From NCBI GenBank assembly GCA_963170185.1, contig CAUJGS010000051.1, positions 19,754-83,753 on the forward strand: a stretch of 64,000 nt of DNA, written 5' to 3'. Within the stretch, counting starts at the first letter, position 1. Every line of letters begins with the position of its first letter. Positions 43,152 to 50,919 of this stretch are shown piece after piece. The position numbers and the translations under genes were made by a program. The notes beneath the pieces were generated by a model. It did not search any database. It saw nothing but the letters and a program-made list of their open reading frames with translations, and had not been told where the DNA came from. Source of the stretch: Bdellovibrionota bacterium. Lineage in GTDB: Bacteria > Bdellovibrionota > Bdellovibrionia > Bdellovibrionales > JAMPXM01.

Positions 43152-43988
43152 TTATTTCATTCCGGTTTCTTCGAGCGGTAGAATCACGATTCGTTTGGCT
43201 TTGTTCGTGGTCACGAAGCTAGCGATCTCGTCGATCTGATTGTCGCTCATTACGGCAAGACAGCCATTTGTCCAATTGAAGGTGGCATTTAAGAAGCCGA
43301 GACAGCGACCCCAGCGCGAAGGGCCGTGGATTCCGACTGCGGAGCCTGTATAGCCCTTTTCTTTTTGTTGAGCGGTTGGATAACCCACGCCAACGAATTT
43401 ATAAAATCCGTCGCCTGAGCGGCGAGGGCTTGCGAGGCTGTAGACGCCGAGTGGAGTTTTTTCGTCGCCTTCTTTACGTTTTCCGGTACCGCTCCAGCCC
43501 ATAGCGAAGTCGAAATCTTTAACGGTTTTTCCGTCTTTGCAGAGAAAAAGGATCTGCGAGCCCGTGTCGGCAACGACGGAAGTTCCCTGGTCGATACAGG
43601 GGTCTTGCGCGGGTAGTTTTTTGAAGACACGAAAGCGGTCTGGAACGCTAAAGAAGCAGCCGTTGTCGTCGTCCTCGGAATTGGCGTTATTTGATTTTTC
43701 GGATTTCTTGCCGTTTACGGAGTTCATGAGCTGGGTTGAGATCTTCATGGCGCCCGGCACGTCGGGACCGTAGGCGGCGGTTCGAAGGAATCCCATAAGT
43801 CGTGTGCGCTCGCCATCGCTAAAGCCTTCGAGGCGAATTGAAGACCCGCTGGAGTCTGTGACGGCAAGCCGTGCTCCGAACGCGGTGGGGCTAAGGGCGA
43901 TTGAAGTAATAGCCACGACTGTCAAATGACCAGACAATCTTGAGGCCAGTTTTAAAGTGATCTGCGTGAGAGAAGATTGAACAGTCAT
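43152..43988 (-). CDS. L,D-transpeptidase-type exported enzyme
   Basis: A 278-residue exported protein, signal peptide to about residue 38 (after FG), with a murein L,D-transpeptidase catalytic domain at the end: GIHGPSRWGRC (nt about 43300-43332) and the NWTNGCLAV nucleophile segment (Cys; HxxxxxxxxSNGCL-type) around nt 43255-43280. It lies next to a second such gene (41470-42963), so the pair may act on the same wall. AGGAGA precedes ATG 43988. Several Cys may form disulphides. Confidence 0.83.
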   Translation of the reverse strand: MTVQSSLTQITLKLASRLSGHLTVVAITSIALSPTAFGARLAVTDSSGSSIRLEGFSDGERTRLMGFLRTAAYGPDVPGAMKISTQLMNSVNGKKSEKSNNANSEDDDNGCFFSVPDRFRVFKKLPAQDPCIDQGTSVVADTGSQILFLCKDGKTVKDFDFAMGWSGTGKRKEGDEKTPLGVYSLASPRRSGDGFYKFVGVGYPTAQQKEKGYTGSAVGIHGPSRWGRCLGFLNATFNWTNGCLAVMSDNQIDEIASFVTTNKAKRIVILPLEETGMK

Positions 43989-44147
43989 GAGGCTCTCCTG
44001 GAAAGATAGTCGTACAAAGTGGGATTTTAAGGGCATTTTTCGGGCCAGATGCGCCGAGTTTGTACCGGCTTATAGACGCGACTCAGACGAAGTGTAGGTC
44101 GCTCGAACGGAACTGTCGTGAAAATGGGTTTTTAAATCCTTCAAAAT

Positions 44148-44169
44148 GAGAGCCCAAATTCGGGCTCTC
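44148..44169 (-). terminator. Hairpin terminator after the OmpA-type gene
   Basis: GAGAGCCC and GGGCTCTC pair with a six-base loop; the minus strand then continues with ATTTTG. The T-tract is short, so termination may be partial. It lies 47 bases beyond the stop at 44216. Confidence 0.55.
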
Positions 44170-44215
44170 GTTATGAAGGATTCGTTTGGTGGATTCGTTT
44201 GGATCGGAGAGAAAA

Positions 44216-45628
44216 TTATCTGTCGACCTCGAACTCCACACGCCGGTTGGCTTGACGGCCTTGGTAATTGGAGTTGTCAGCAATAGGTCTTATTTCACCG
44301 TAGCCGATAGCTTGAATCTTTTCGGCTGGGAGACGGAACTTTTCGATCAGACGCCGGCGAATGGCGTTTGCTCGCTTAAGTGAGAGCGACTCGTTGTAAG
44401 CAGCCGGGCCAACGGAATCAGTATGGCCTTCGACGCGAACAAGTTTGAAGCCGCGAGAGAGGTTTTCGACAAGTTCAGAGAGAACCTCGTCGTATGCGCC
44501 GATCATGCGGTCGGAATCAAATTCGAACTGGATAGAGCGTGTTCGAAACCGTTCTTGAATGCTGGCTTTCCCTATGACTGGAACGACCTCGAGGTAGGAT
44601 TCAACTTGAGGCGCTGATTGGCGTGTGGTGCGAGCCGGTTTGGGATCGCGGGCAATTGGTCCAAACGCATAGTTGAGGCCGGCGTAGAGGCGCCAATCCG
44701 GCGAAGCCATTCCTTGCAGAAGCTCCGTGCCTCCGCCCACATGGAGCGCGAGATTGGTGGTGTAGTCGTGTTTTATTCCCACAAGCCACTCAAGTGATGT
44801 CAGTGTGCGTTCGTTGAATCCATTGGAAGAGTTTTCGGCGGGGAGCGAGCCGTAAACCTCGGTGATGAGTTTCGTGCTGACCTGTGGAAAGTGGTAGCTG
44901 GCGGCGGCCGAGGCGATCCACTGATTGCCTAGGGGATCGGCGATCGAGCCGGCGATCTTGGAGCCTTTCGAGCGCGCGCGATAGCCGAAGTTGCCACCGA
45001 TGGCCCAGCGGCGAACCGTGGTGTCGGCGGCGAGTTCGACGTTGAACGTGGGGCCAGCGTCTTTTCCGGCGAATGGGTTGTTTTCGATCAAGTTGAAATT
45101 CGCTGAGGCGACAAACGCGAGGCCACCTGTCGAGTCGCCCAGAAAACGAATTTTCGTGTTGGCGCGAAACTCTGTGATGCCGGTGGACGCGAATTCACCA
45201 CGAGAGCCGGAGCTATCGCTGACTTGCTGTTTAAGAACTTGGGGCAAGCTAAAGCCGATGTCCCAGTTCTTCGTGAGTCCGACGCCGGCGTTGAAATCAA
45301 AAGACGTGAGTTCGTCGGTGAAGTTGAGTCGATTGCCCGGCGTGGTTTCGAAGTAGGGAAGTGAATTCACCGCGTGATTGAGAAAGAGTCCGATATTGAA
45401 TACGCCCGGCTCGAGAGTTTCGGAGCTTTGTACGGTGACAAAATCGAGTCCGTTTGAGGTCGGATTGAAATTCTGAGCATCCGCCCCGACGACATTCGCC
45501 ATCGCGAGACTCGTATAAGAAAGCGCGAGTGCGGTAAGGGTTGTTAGAACAACTGTTCGCGAAAATCTGTTTGAAGGCAGGAACAGTTTTGCGGCTGTCA
45601 ACACGATGCAGAACTGGTGTCTGTTCAT
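44216..45628 (-). CDS. Outer-membrane protein with C-terminal OmpA domain
   Basis: A 470-residue protein: signal peptide (about 1-43, cleavage after AMA), a beta-rich central part typical of barrels (about 45-330) and an OmpA C-terminal domain that binds peptidoglycan. IQFEFDSDRM, VRVEGHTDSVGPAAYNESLSLKRA, and the final ADNSNYQGRQANRRVEFEVDR (nt 44216-44280) are the family's core. ATG 45628 is used though its ribosome site is weak. It diverges from the barrel gene at 45691. Confidence 0.85.
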   Translation of the reverse strand: MNRHQFCIVLTAAKLFLPSNRFSRTVVLTTLTALALSYTSLAMANVVGADAQNFNPTSNGLDFVTVQSSETLEPGVFNIGLFLNHAVNSLPYFETTPGNRLNFTDELTSFDFNAGVGLTKNWDIGFSLPQVLKQQVSDSSGSRGEFASTGITEFRANTKIRFLGDSTGGLAFVASANFNLIENNPFAGKDAGPTFNVELAADTTVRRWAIGGNFGYRARSKGSKIAGSIADPLGNQWIASAAASYHFPQVSTKLITEVYGSLPAENSSNGFNERTLTSLEWLVGIKHDYTTNLALHVGGGTELLQGMASPDWRLYAGLNYAFGPIARDPKPARTTRQSAPQVESYLEVVPVIGKASIQERFRTRSIQFEFDSDRMIGAYDEVLSELVENLSRGFKLVRVEGHTDSVGPAAYNESLSLKRANAIRRRLIEKFRLPAEKIQAIGYGEIRPIADNSNYQGRQANRRVEFEVDR

Positions 45629-45690
45629 AAGAAGATGAGAACATAATGCCAATGGTTCAGCAAGAAACCGATAAGGGAAATGGAGATCAA

Positions 45691-46314
45691 ATGGAATTTA
45701 TGAAGAACCTGACGCTTGTGAGCGTGGCACTTCGTTCGCTCGTTACGACGGGGCTGCTTCTTGGAGGACTTGGTGTTGGCCTGGTGGCCGGCGGGATTTC
45801 TCGCGCAGAGGCGGCGGCTGATGGCGAGAAGGCGCTTTGGGTTGGCGGTGCTGGCGGCTTGATGGTTCCGAATAAGAGTGGAACGACAGCGCGAACGATG
45901 CTTGGGATCACGGCGGGAGCCAAGATCGGAACCGAGCTTGGTTTGGGTGCTTACTACTTCACCTCGCAGAAGGACGAGGGTGGTGTCGTTGGGAAGTTTG
46001 ACAACGACTACTACGGCGTTGAAGGAACTTATCACTTTGAAGGCGAAGCCAAAGGGGCTTACTTCGGCGTGCGCCTTGGGATCACGAAAATGGATTTCGG
46101 CGCGACACCCAATCAGGTTTCAGCTTCGCCGTTTCATGCGGGTTTTATCGCGGGATACAATCACTGGGTGACAGACTTTCTTTCTGTCGGCGGTGATATC
46201 GGGTTTTATTCCGTATCCAAGGGCGAGGCGACATCGCAAGCAACGGGAACGACTGTAACGGTTGATAGCTATTCGGCGCTGAACTTCTTGGCGACGCTGA
46301 AGCTTTGGCTTTGA
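45691..46314 (+). CDS. Outer-membrane beta-barrel protein
   Basis: A 207-residue exported barrel: signal peptide to about residue 36 (after AEA), alternating strands from AKIGTELGLGAYYF to the end ATLKLWL. GGAGA precedes ATG 45691; an upstream ATG is in frame but has no site. It shares a short intergenic region with the OmpA gene on the other strand. Its function is unknown. Confidence 0.78.
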   Translation: MEFMKNLTLVSVALRSLVTTGLLLGGLGVGLVAGGISRAEAAADGEKALWVGGAGGLMVPNKSGTTARTMLGITAGAKIGTELGLGAYYFTSQKDEGGVVGKFDNDYYGVEGTYHFEGEAKGAYFGVRLGITKMDFGATPNQVSASPFHAGFIAGYNHWVTDFLSVGGDIGFYSVSKGEATSQATGTTVTVDSYSALNFLATLKLWL

Positions 46315-46457
46315 TTGGACGACGGCGCTTGATTGAACACGAGCGCCGTGTACATAGCGAATACCGCTAGCAGGCTTAAAAAACTTGGGAAAAATGGGAG
46401 TAGGTTGGAAGCCAGGGATGGCTTTTTCGCGGTGCTGCTCTCAGTGGTCTCGGTCAT
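46269..46457 (-). CDS. Possible small membrane protein (62 residues)
   Basis: An ORF with one membrane-spanning segment (SLLAVFAMYTALVF near residues 28-41) and no recognisable ribosome site; its 3' end overlaps the barrel gene on the other strand by 46 bases. Composition is plausible but not compelling. It may be a chance frame. Confidence 0.3.
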   Translation of the reverse strand: MTETTESSTAKKPSLASNLLPFFPSFLSLLAVFAMYTALVFNQAPSSNQSQSFSVAKKFSAE

Positions 46458-46480
46458 CGTCTATAGTTGACGCGGCATGA

Positions 46481-46580
46481 TGGCTAGTCGTCAAGTCGAA
46501 ACAAAAACGCTGGCCAATTCAATGGCAGACAATTGACCCAGATATTTGGCCAGATAATTGACCAGACAATTGGCTAGTCG
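46481..46580. repeat. Cluster of short repeats bounded by TGGCTAGTCG
   Basis: TGGCTAGTCG occurs exactly at 46481-46490 and 46571-46580. Between them, short elements such as TGGCCAATTC, GACAATTGACC, CAGATATTTGGC, CAGATAATTGACC and CAGACAATTGGC recur at about 12-13 base steps. It lies downstream of the methyltransferase gene and upstream of a doubtful small ORF. It resembles iterons or a protein-binding array, but no gene nearby explains it. Confidence 0.6.
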
Positions 46581-46584
46581 GTTG

Positions 46585-47709
46585 TTAGTCCGAGTTCGTT
46601 AGATTGGTTTTTTGAATCTCTTGGATCGCTGGCAGATCGAGACGATATTCACGCGAGCGATCGGCCCCGCGTGGGTCTTTGAAGATATCCAAGCTACTTT
46701 TAAACAGGTCTCCTCGAGCGAGGTCGAAATCTTCCGGCTTGATTCCCAATCGGCTCGGAAACCAGCTCATGAACTCGCGATGCGGCCCTCGGCAGATCAT
46801 TTGGCGAACCTTGGTTTTTTCAAAGAGAGGGTCGCCGATGACGCGAACACTTGGTTCGCGAAGCGGCTTGAGTTTTCGCGCGAAGAGATACGAAACAGTG
46901 AGACTCGCGTTTTTGATGGGAAGTTCACTTTCGAGTTTGTCCCACCAGTCAGGTTTGAAATGAGGTGTTCGGTCGTGACACCAGTCGCGATCGCTCTCGG
47001 CGAGAAGGGGGCATGCCTCGGCGTGTGGGCAGGGAGCCCAGATCGAGTAGCCATGATCTTGGAGCACGGAGCGAAGGCTTTGTAGGCGTCGTCCATCTTC
47101 TTGCGTGGCGGGTTCGAAAATCGCGAGAGCTTCGAGATCTGGATTGGACTTTAAAAAGTGGCCAAGCTTTTCAATGGCTCGGCCTTCCGTGAGCACGTAG
47201 GAAAAGACCGCCAGAGTTTTGGGAGAGTCGCTTGAGGAAAGCTTAAGAGACTGTAGTTCGGATTGTCTCACGGCGACAGTTTGCTTTTCGGAAATGCTGT
47301 GTTTTACGATGTCGCGGGCGAGATCGAGAATCTCTTTTGAGATGTCTGTGAGTTCGATGGCTTCAAAGCCTGAGTGGGCGGCCAAAAGGCCGATTGTCGC
47401 CGCTCCCGAACCGGCGCCGATTTCGGTGAGTTTGGTGAGGCCTGTGAAAAAACCAAGCTGAGCCGCGCGCTGGCTGACGCCATAGACACGCGATTGATTG
47501 AGGGGATGGAAGTAAAGCAGCAGGGCCTCTCGGGCTTCAGGCTCCGTCCAGGGGGATTTGGCGTCGGGTTTTGCAACATAATGATTCGAGAGTTTCATCA
47601 CGTTCGCGGCCGTCTGTTTGGACAAAGTTCCGTGCGACACGAGCGCTTGAAAAGTGCGTTCGAAGATGGGGGGCGTTTTGAGAGTTCCCTGATTTTTGAC
47701 CTGAGCCAT
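46585..47709 (-). CDS. Rsm22-like ribosomal methyltransferase
   Basis: A 374-residue S-adenosylmethionine-dependent methyltransferase of the mitochondrial Rsm22 type. LTEIGAGSGAATIGLLAA (about 82-99) is the cofactor motif; CPHAEACPL with DWCH (about 228-245) is the cysteine cluster of this family, which can bind an iron-sulphur cluster. It acts on the small ribosomal subunit or its assembly. The start ATG 47709 has a weak purine-rich site. It diverges from the peroxiredoxin gene. Confidence 0.75.
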   Translation of the reverse strand: MAQVKNQGTLKTPPIFERTFQALVSHGTLSKQTAANVMKLSNHYVAKPDAKSPWTEPEAREALLLYFHPLNQSRVYGVSQRAAQLGFFTGLTKLTEIGAGSGAATIGLLAAHSGFEAIELTDISKEILDLARDIVKHSISEKQTVAVRQSELQSLKLSSSDSPKTLAVFSYVLTEGRAIEKLGHFLKSNPDLEALAIFEPATQEDGRRLQSLRSVLQDHGYSIWAPCPHAEACPLLAESDRDWCHDRTPHFKPDWWDKLESELPIKNASLTVSYLFARKLKPLREPSVRVIGDPLFEKTKVRQMICRGPHREFMSWFPSRLGIKPEDFDLARGDLFKSSLDIFKDPRGADRSREYRLDLPAIQEIQKTNLTNSD

Positions 47710-47768
47710 GATTTCTTCTACCAGAAAACAGAGGTTTCGGAGGAGCATAAAACCACGGAGGTGTGTCC

Positions 47769-48425
47769 ATGGCGAAAACCAAGAAAAATGTCGTGCGTAA
47801 AAAACCGGCGCTTAAGAAAGCGAAAGCCAAGGCCAAGCGAGCCAAGCCAAAGACTGTCGTGAAGAAGACAGCCAAACGCGCGGCGGTCGTGAAACGTACC
47901 TCCGCTCAAAAGTCGCCCGCGCTGAAATCACCAGGCGCTAAGGGTGGTGAGAGTGCAGCTCCGTCATTGGTTGGAACTCACGCGAGCCACCTCATTCGTC
48001 CAGCGACTGGCCAGAAGAATCTCTCGTTGAGGGATTTTGAAGGCCGCCGCGTCGTGCTTTATTTTTACCCGAAAGACAACACTCCGGGATGCACCGTTGA
48101 AGGTCAGGATTTCCGGCGTTTGGCTGACGAGTTCGCCGAACTAAATACCGTGATCCTTGGAGTTTCAAAGGATAGCGTAAAGTCGCATGAGTCCTTTAAA
48201 GCGAAGTTCGAATTCCCCTTTGATTTGATTTCGGACGAAGATGAAGGGTTTTGCCATTCGTTTCATGTCATTCAGAAAAAGAAGCTTTATGGCCGTGAGT
48301 ACATGGGGATTGAGCGTTCGACGTTTGTGATCGGTGAAGATGGCTCTGTCCTTCGCGAGTGGCGCAAAGTGAAAGTCGATGGGCACGCGGAAGAGGTTCT
48401 CGAATTTGTTAAGACTCTGGATTGA
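47769..48425 (+). CDS. Bcp/PrxQ-type peroxiredoxin with Lys/Ala-rich N-terminal tail
   Basis: A 218-residue protein. Residues 1-58 are rich in Lys, Ala and Pro (KKPALKKAKAKAKRAKPK and further repeats), like histone H1 tails; from about 65 a normal Bcp/PrxQ domain follows, with DNTPGCTVEGQDF (peroxidatic Cys about 107). The resolving Cys five residues later in Bcp proteins is Gln here, so it may work as a one-Cys enzyme. ATG 47769 is chosen because GGAGG lies eight bases upstream; an in-frame GTG at 47763 is too close. Confidence 0.88.
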   Translation: MAKTKKNVVRKKPALKKAKAKAKRAKPKTVVKKTAKRAAVVKRTSAQKSPALKSPGAKGGESAAPSLVGTHASHLIRPATGQKNLSLRDFEGRRVVLYFYPKDNTPGCTVEGQDFRRLADEFAELNTVILGVSKDSVKSHESFKAKFEFPFDLISDEDEGFCHSFHVIQKKKLYGREYMGIERSTFVIGEDGSVLREWRKVKVDGHAEEVLEFVKTLD

Positions 48426-48440
48426 TGTTGGAGCCCGCTC

Positions 48441-49163
48441 ATGCGCATCTATGATCTAAGTCCTACGGTGAGTCCCACGACGGCGGTTTTTCCTGGCGAC
48501 GTGGCGTTTCGACGAAATGTGGCCATGAGTTTCGAGGCTGGGCATCATCTAACTTTAAGTTCGATTGAAACAACGTTGCATATTGGCACTCATGCGGATG
48601 CTCCCAATCATTATTCTTCGGAAGGTGTTGGGATTGATCGTCGCGACCCCTCGCTTTATATCGGTCCTGCGCGCGTTGTGCGAGCCAAGGTCGAGCGGGG
48701 TGAACGGGTCGGTGTTAGACACTTGCCAGAGTCTTTGCGAGCCGTATTGGAAAGCTCCATTGAAAACTCAAAAGAACTTCCTATGCGAGTTTTGATCTGG
48801 ACCGGCACGTTTCCTGATCCGCAAAATTGGAATTCGGATTTCGCAAGTCTTGAGCCGGATCTTGTTGAGGCCTTGTTTCGTGTCGGGGTTCGTCTTGTGG
48901 GAATAGATACGCCGTCTATTGATCCGGAGACATCCAAGGCTCTTGAGGCGCACAACACAGTGGCGCGCCTGGGTATGGCGATTCTAGAGGGAATCTGTTT
49001 GGATGGCGTTCCGGAAGGCGAGTTCACTTTGTTGGCGGCTCCGCTGAAACTGAAAGATGGCGATGCCTCTCCTTTGCGGGCTCTGCTTTTGGAAGGTCGG
49101 ATTGTGGACACGAGCAGCCAAGAACCCTTAGGTTTTACTTGGGTTGAGTGCGAGAAAAAATGA
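48441..49163 (+). CDS. kynB: Kynurenine formamidase, cyclase family (KynB)
   Basis: A 240-residue metal-dependent hydrolase converting N-formylkynurenine to kynurenine and formate. HIGTHADAPNHY (about 47-58) is the family's metal site; VRLVGIDTPSIDPETSKALEAHN (nt 48890-48960) is the second conserved block. Tryptophan 2,3-dioxygenase, which makes its substrate, is encoded nearby on the other strand (49819-50910), supporting the assignment. The gene starts 15 bases after the peroxiredoxin. Confidence 0.88.
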   Translation: MRIYDLSPTVSPTTAVFPGDVAFRRNVAMSFEAGHHLTLSSIETTLHIGTHADAPNHYSSEGVGIDRRDPSLYIGPARVVRAKVERGERVGVRHLPESLRAVLESSIENSKELPMRVLIWTGTFPDPQNWNSDFASLEPDLVEALFRVGVRLVGIDTPSIDPETSKALEAHNTVARLGMAILEGICLDGVPEGEFTLLAAPLKLKDGDASPLRALLLEGRIVDTSSQEPLGFTWVECEKK

Positions 49164-49176
49164 GAGCTTGGTGTAA

Positions 49177-49839
49177 ATGAGCCGTTACCTGGGTAAAGCG
49201 CTTGAGGCGATCGACGAGCATGGCTGGCTTTTGGTTTTCCCGATTCCAGAAAAAGCGAATATGAGAACTAAGCCACCTAAGTCTTTGTGGAAGTGCTTGT
49301 TTCCTCGAAGTCAGATGCGGTGGGAGTGGACGGACGATGCGGACGACAAAGTTGTGCAACTCTGGCATCTGCGTCGAGAAATCGCGGAGTCTCGGCAAGT
49401 GATCTATTCGAAATGGTATCGCGGCCGTGCAACGGTGTTTAGCTTTGATGTTTTTAAAAGGCTTTGGGTGCTTTCAAAAGACCGTCGCAAAGAGATCGGC
49501 ACAGAGGCGCGCGAGGTGTTGGATCTCTTGGAAATGGAATCACCGCTTTCGACCAAAGATATTCGAAGAGGGTCGGACCTAACTGGTAGGGACAACGAGC
49601 GTCGATACCTAAGCGCGATGAAAGAGCTTTGGACATCCTTTGCGATCGTCGGAATCGGTGAAATCGACGACGGTGCTTTTCCGAGTCTCGCTCATGCCGC
49701 GACAGAGAGTGTTTTTGAAGACCTCGTTCGCGAGGCTGAGCGGGAAATCAGCTATGAAGAAGCGGATGTTTGGGTCCGCTCCCGCATTCAAGATGCAACA
49801 TTTCTCAGACAGCTTGGACTAGGGGCTGTGAAAGCCTAG
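49177..49839 (+). CDS. AlkZ-related (YcaQ-like) winged-helix protein
   Basis: A 220-residue protein with no signal peptide. It begins with a region like LWKCLFPRSQMRWEWTDDADDKVVQLWHLRREIAES (nt 49280-49390) that resembles the short AlkZ-related proteins of the DNA-glycosylase YcaQ group; the middle DIRRGSDLTGRDNERRYLSAMKELW could be a winged-helix. The usual AlkZ catalytic domain is not complete, so repair activity is uncertain. It lies between kynB and kynA, and overlaps the end of kynA by 21 bases. Confidence 0.5.
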   Translation: MSRYLGKALEAIDEHGWLLVFPIPEKANMRTKPPKSLWKCLFPRSQMRWEWTDDADDKVVQLWHLRREIAESRQVIYSKWYRGRATVFSFDVFKRLWVLSKDRRKEIGTEAREVLDLLEMESPLSTKDIRRGSDLTGRDNERRYLSAMKELWTSFAIVGIGEIDDGAFPSLAHAATESVFEDLVREAEREISYEEADVWVRSRIQDATFLRQLGLGAVKA

Positions 49840-50910
49840 TCGTTTTGAAACTGAGTCCGGCAATTTCGGTAGCCGAGATCTTGGAATCAAGAACGTCGTC
49901 AGATTGAAAAAGTCTCCGAAAACGCGATGCTGATCTGTTGCGGCTTTTAAGTACTGGTGACCGCTGGAGCCGCCAGTTCCGATTTTGGTTCCCAACATAC
50001 GGTGGACCATCAGGGCATGACGATAGCGCCATGTCGTCATCAGTTCGTCCACGTCTTGAAGACGTGTGAGAAGTTGGAACGGTAGACCAAATATCGGTTG
50101 ATCGCGATAAAGCAGGATGAAAAGAGCTGCTTGTATGGAACGGTGTTGAAGACGGAATGTTCCGGCCTCGACGAGTGTTTTGTATTTTTCTTCGGAAAGA
50201 AGACTGGAAAAGACGGCGCGAGTGTCTTCGATAGACTTCAAGTTGCGTTGAAGGTCTTCGTCGCCTTTTGCGAACCGTCGAACATTGGCTTCATCTGCGT
50301 CGAGCATGTCTTTTACCGCCGTGGCATATTCGGAAGCGAAGTTGAAGTCCTTGGCTCCGAGAAACGGCATGCGAGACAGCCAGGCATCGACTTGATCGAA
50401 AAGTGACGGAGCGTTTTCGCTTTCAAGAAGAAGCTTTTGTTCTTCGGGGTTTACGTGCGCGTGATAGGGTTGGGCATTGTACTTGAGGCGTGACTTCGGG
50501 CGAAGACCGAGCTTATTTTCGATCAATCTCCATTGCACGCTCTGAAAGCCGCTTGCTGGATAAAGCATGTCTCGGAACTCGAGGAAGTCGAGCGGGGTCA
50601 TCGTCTCGAGGACGGAAACTTGGTCGACGAGCAAGCGTTGAATTTCGACGATTCGCGACAGTCGGCTAACAACAGTGATCATCTCTTCTTCGCGGACGAC
50701 GCTTTGATTGAAGATCCCTAGAATCGAATTGATCTCGTGGAGAATTTGGCGAAACCAAAGCTCGTAGGTTTGGTGGACGATGATAAACAGCAACTCCTCG
50801 TGGGCTTCTTTGCCGAACTCGAGACTGCGAGGGGATTGCAGCTCGAGCAATTTGCCGGTTTTGAGATAGTCGGAATAAGAGACTGGGGGATAGTTTTTGG
50901 TCTGACTCAT
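49819..50910 (-). CDS. kynA: Tryptophan 2,3-dioxygenase
   Basis: A 363-residue haem enzyme opening the indole ring of Trp. IIVHQTYELWFRQIL (about 47-61), the haem-ligand region MVHRMLGTKIGTGGSSGHQYL (nt 49935-50010) and YRHAL match the family. Its length is greater than most bacterial forms (about 280) because of a C-terminal extension. It is the last gene of the minus-strand run led by the secreted protein at 56790, and its stop overlaps the gene on the other strand by 21 bases. Confidence 0.93.
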   Translation of the reverse strand: MSQTKNYPPVSYSDYLKTGKLLELQSPRSLEFGKEAHEELLFIIVHQTYELWFRQILHEINSILGIFNQSVVREEEMITVVSRLSRIVEIQRLLVDQVSVLETMTPLDFLEFRDMLYPASGFQSVQWRLIENKLGLRPKSRLKYNAQPYHAHVNPEEQKLLLESENAPSLFDQVDAWLSRMPFLGAKDFNFASEYATAVKDMLDADEANVRRFAKGDEDLQRNLKSIEDTRAVFSSLLSEEKYKTLVEAGTFRLQHRSIQAALFILLYRDQPIFGLPFQLLTRLQDVDELMTTWRYRHALMVHRMLGTKIGTGGSSGHQYLKAATDQHRVFGDFFNLTTFLIPRSRLPKLPDSVSKRLGFHSP

Positions 50911-50919
50911 GATGCACCT

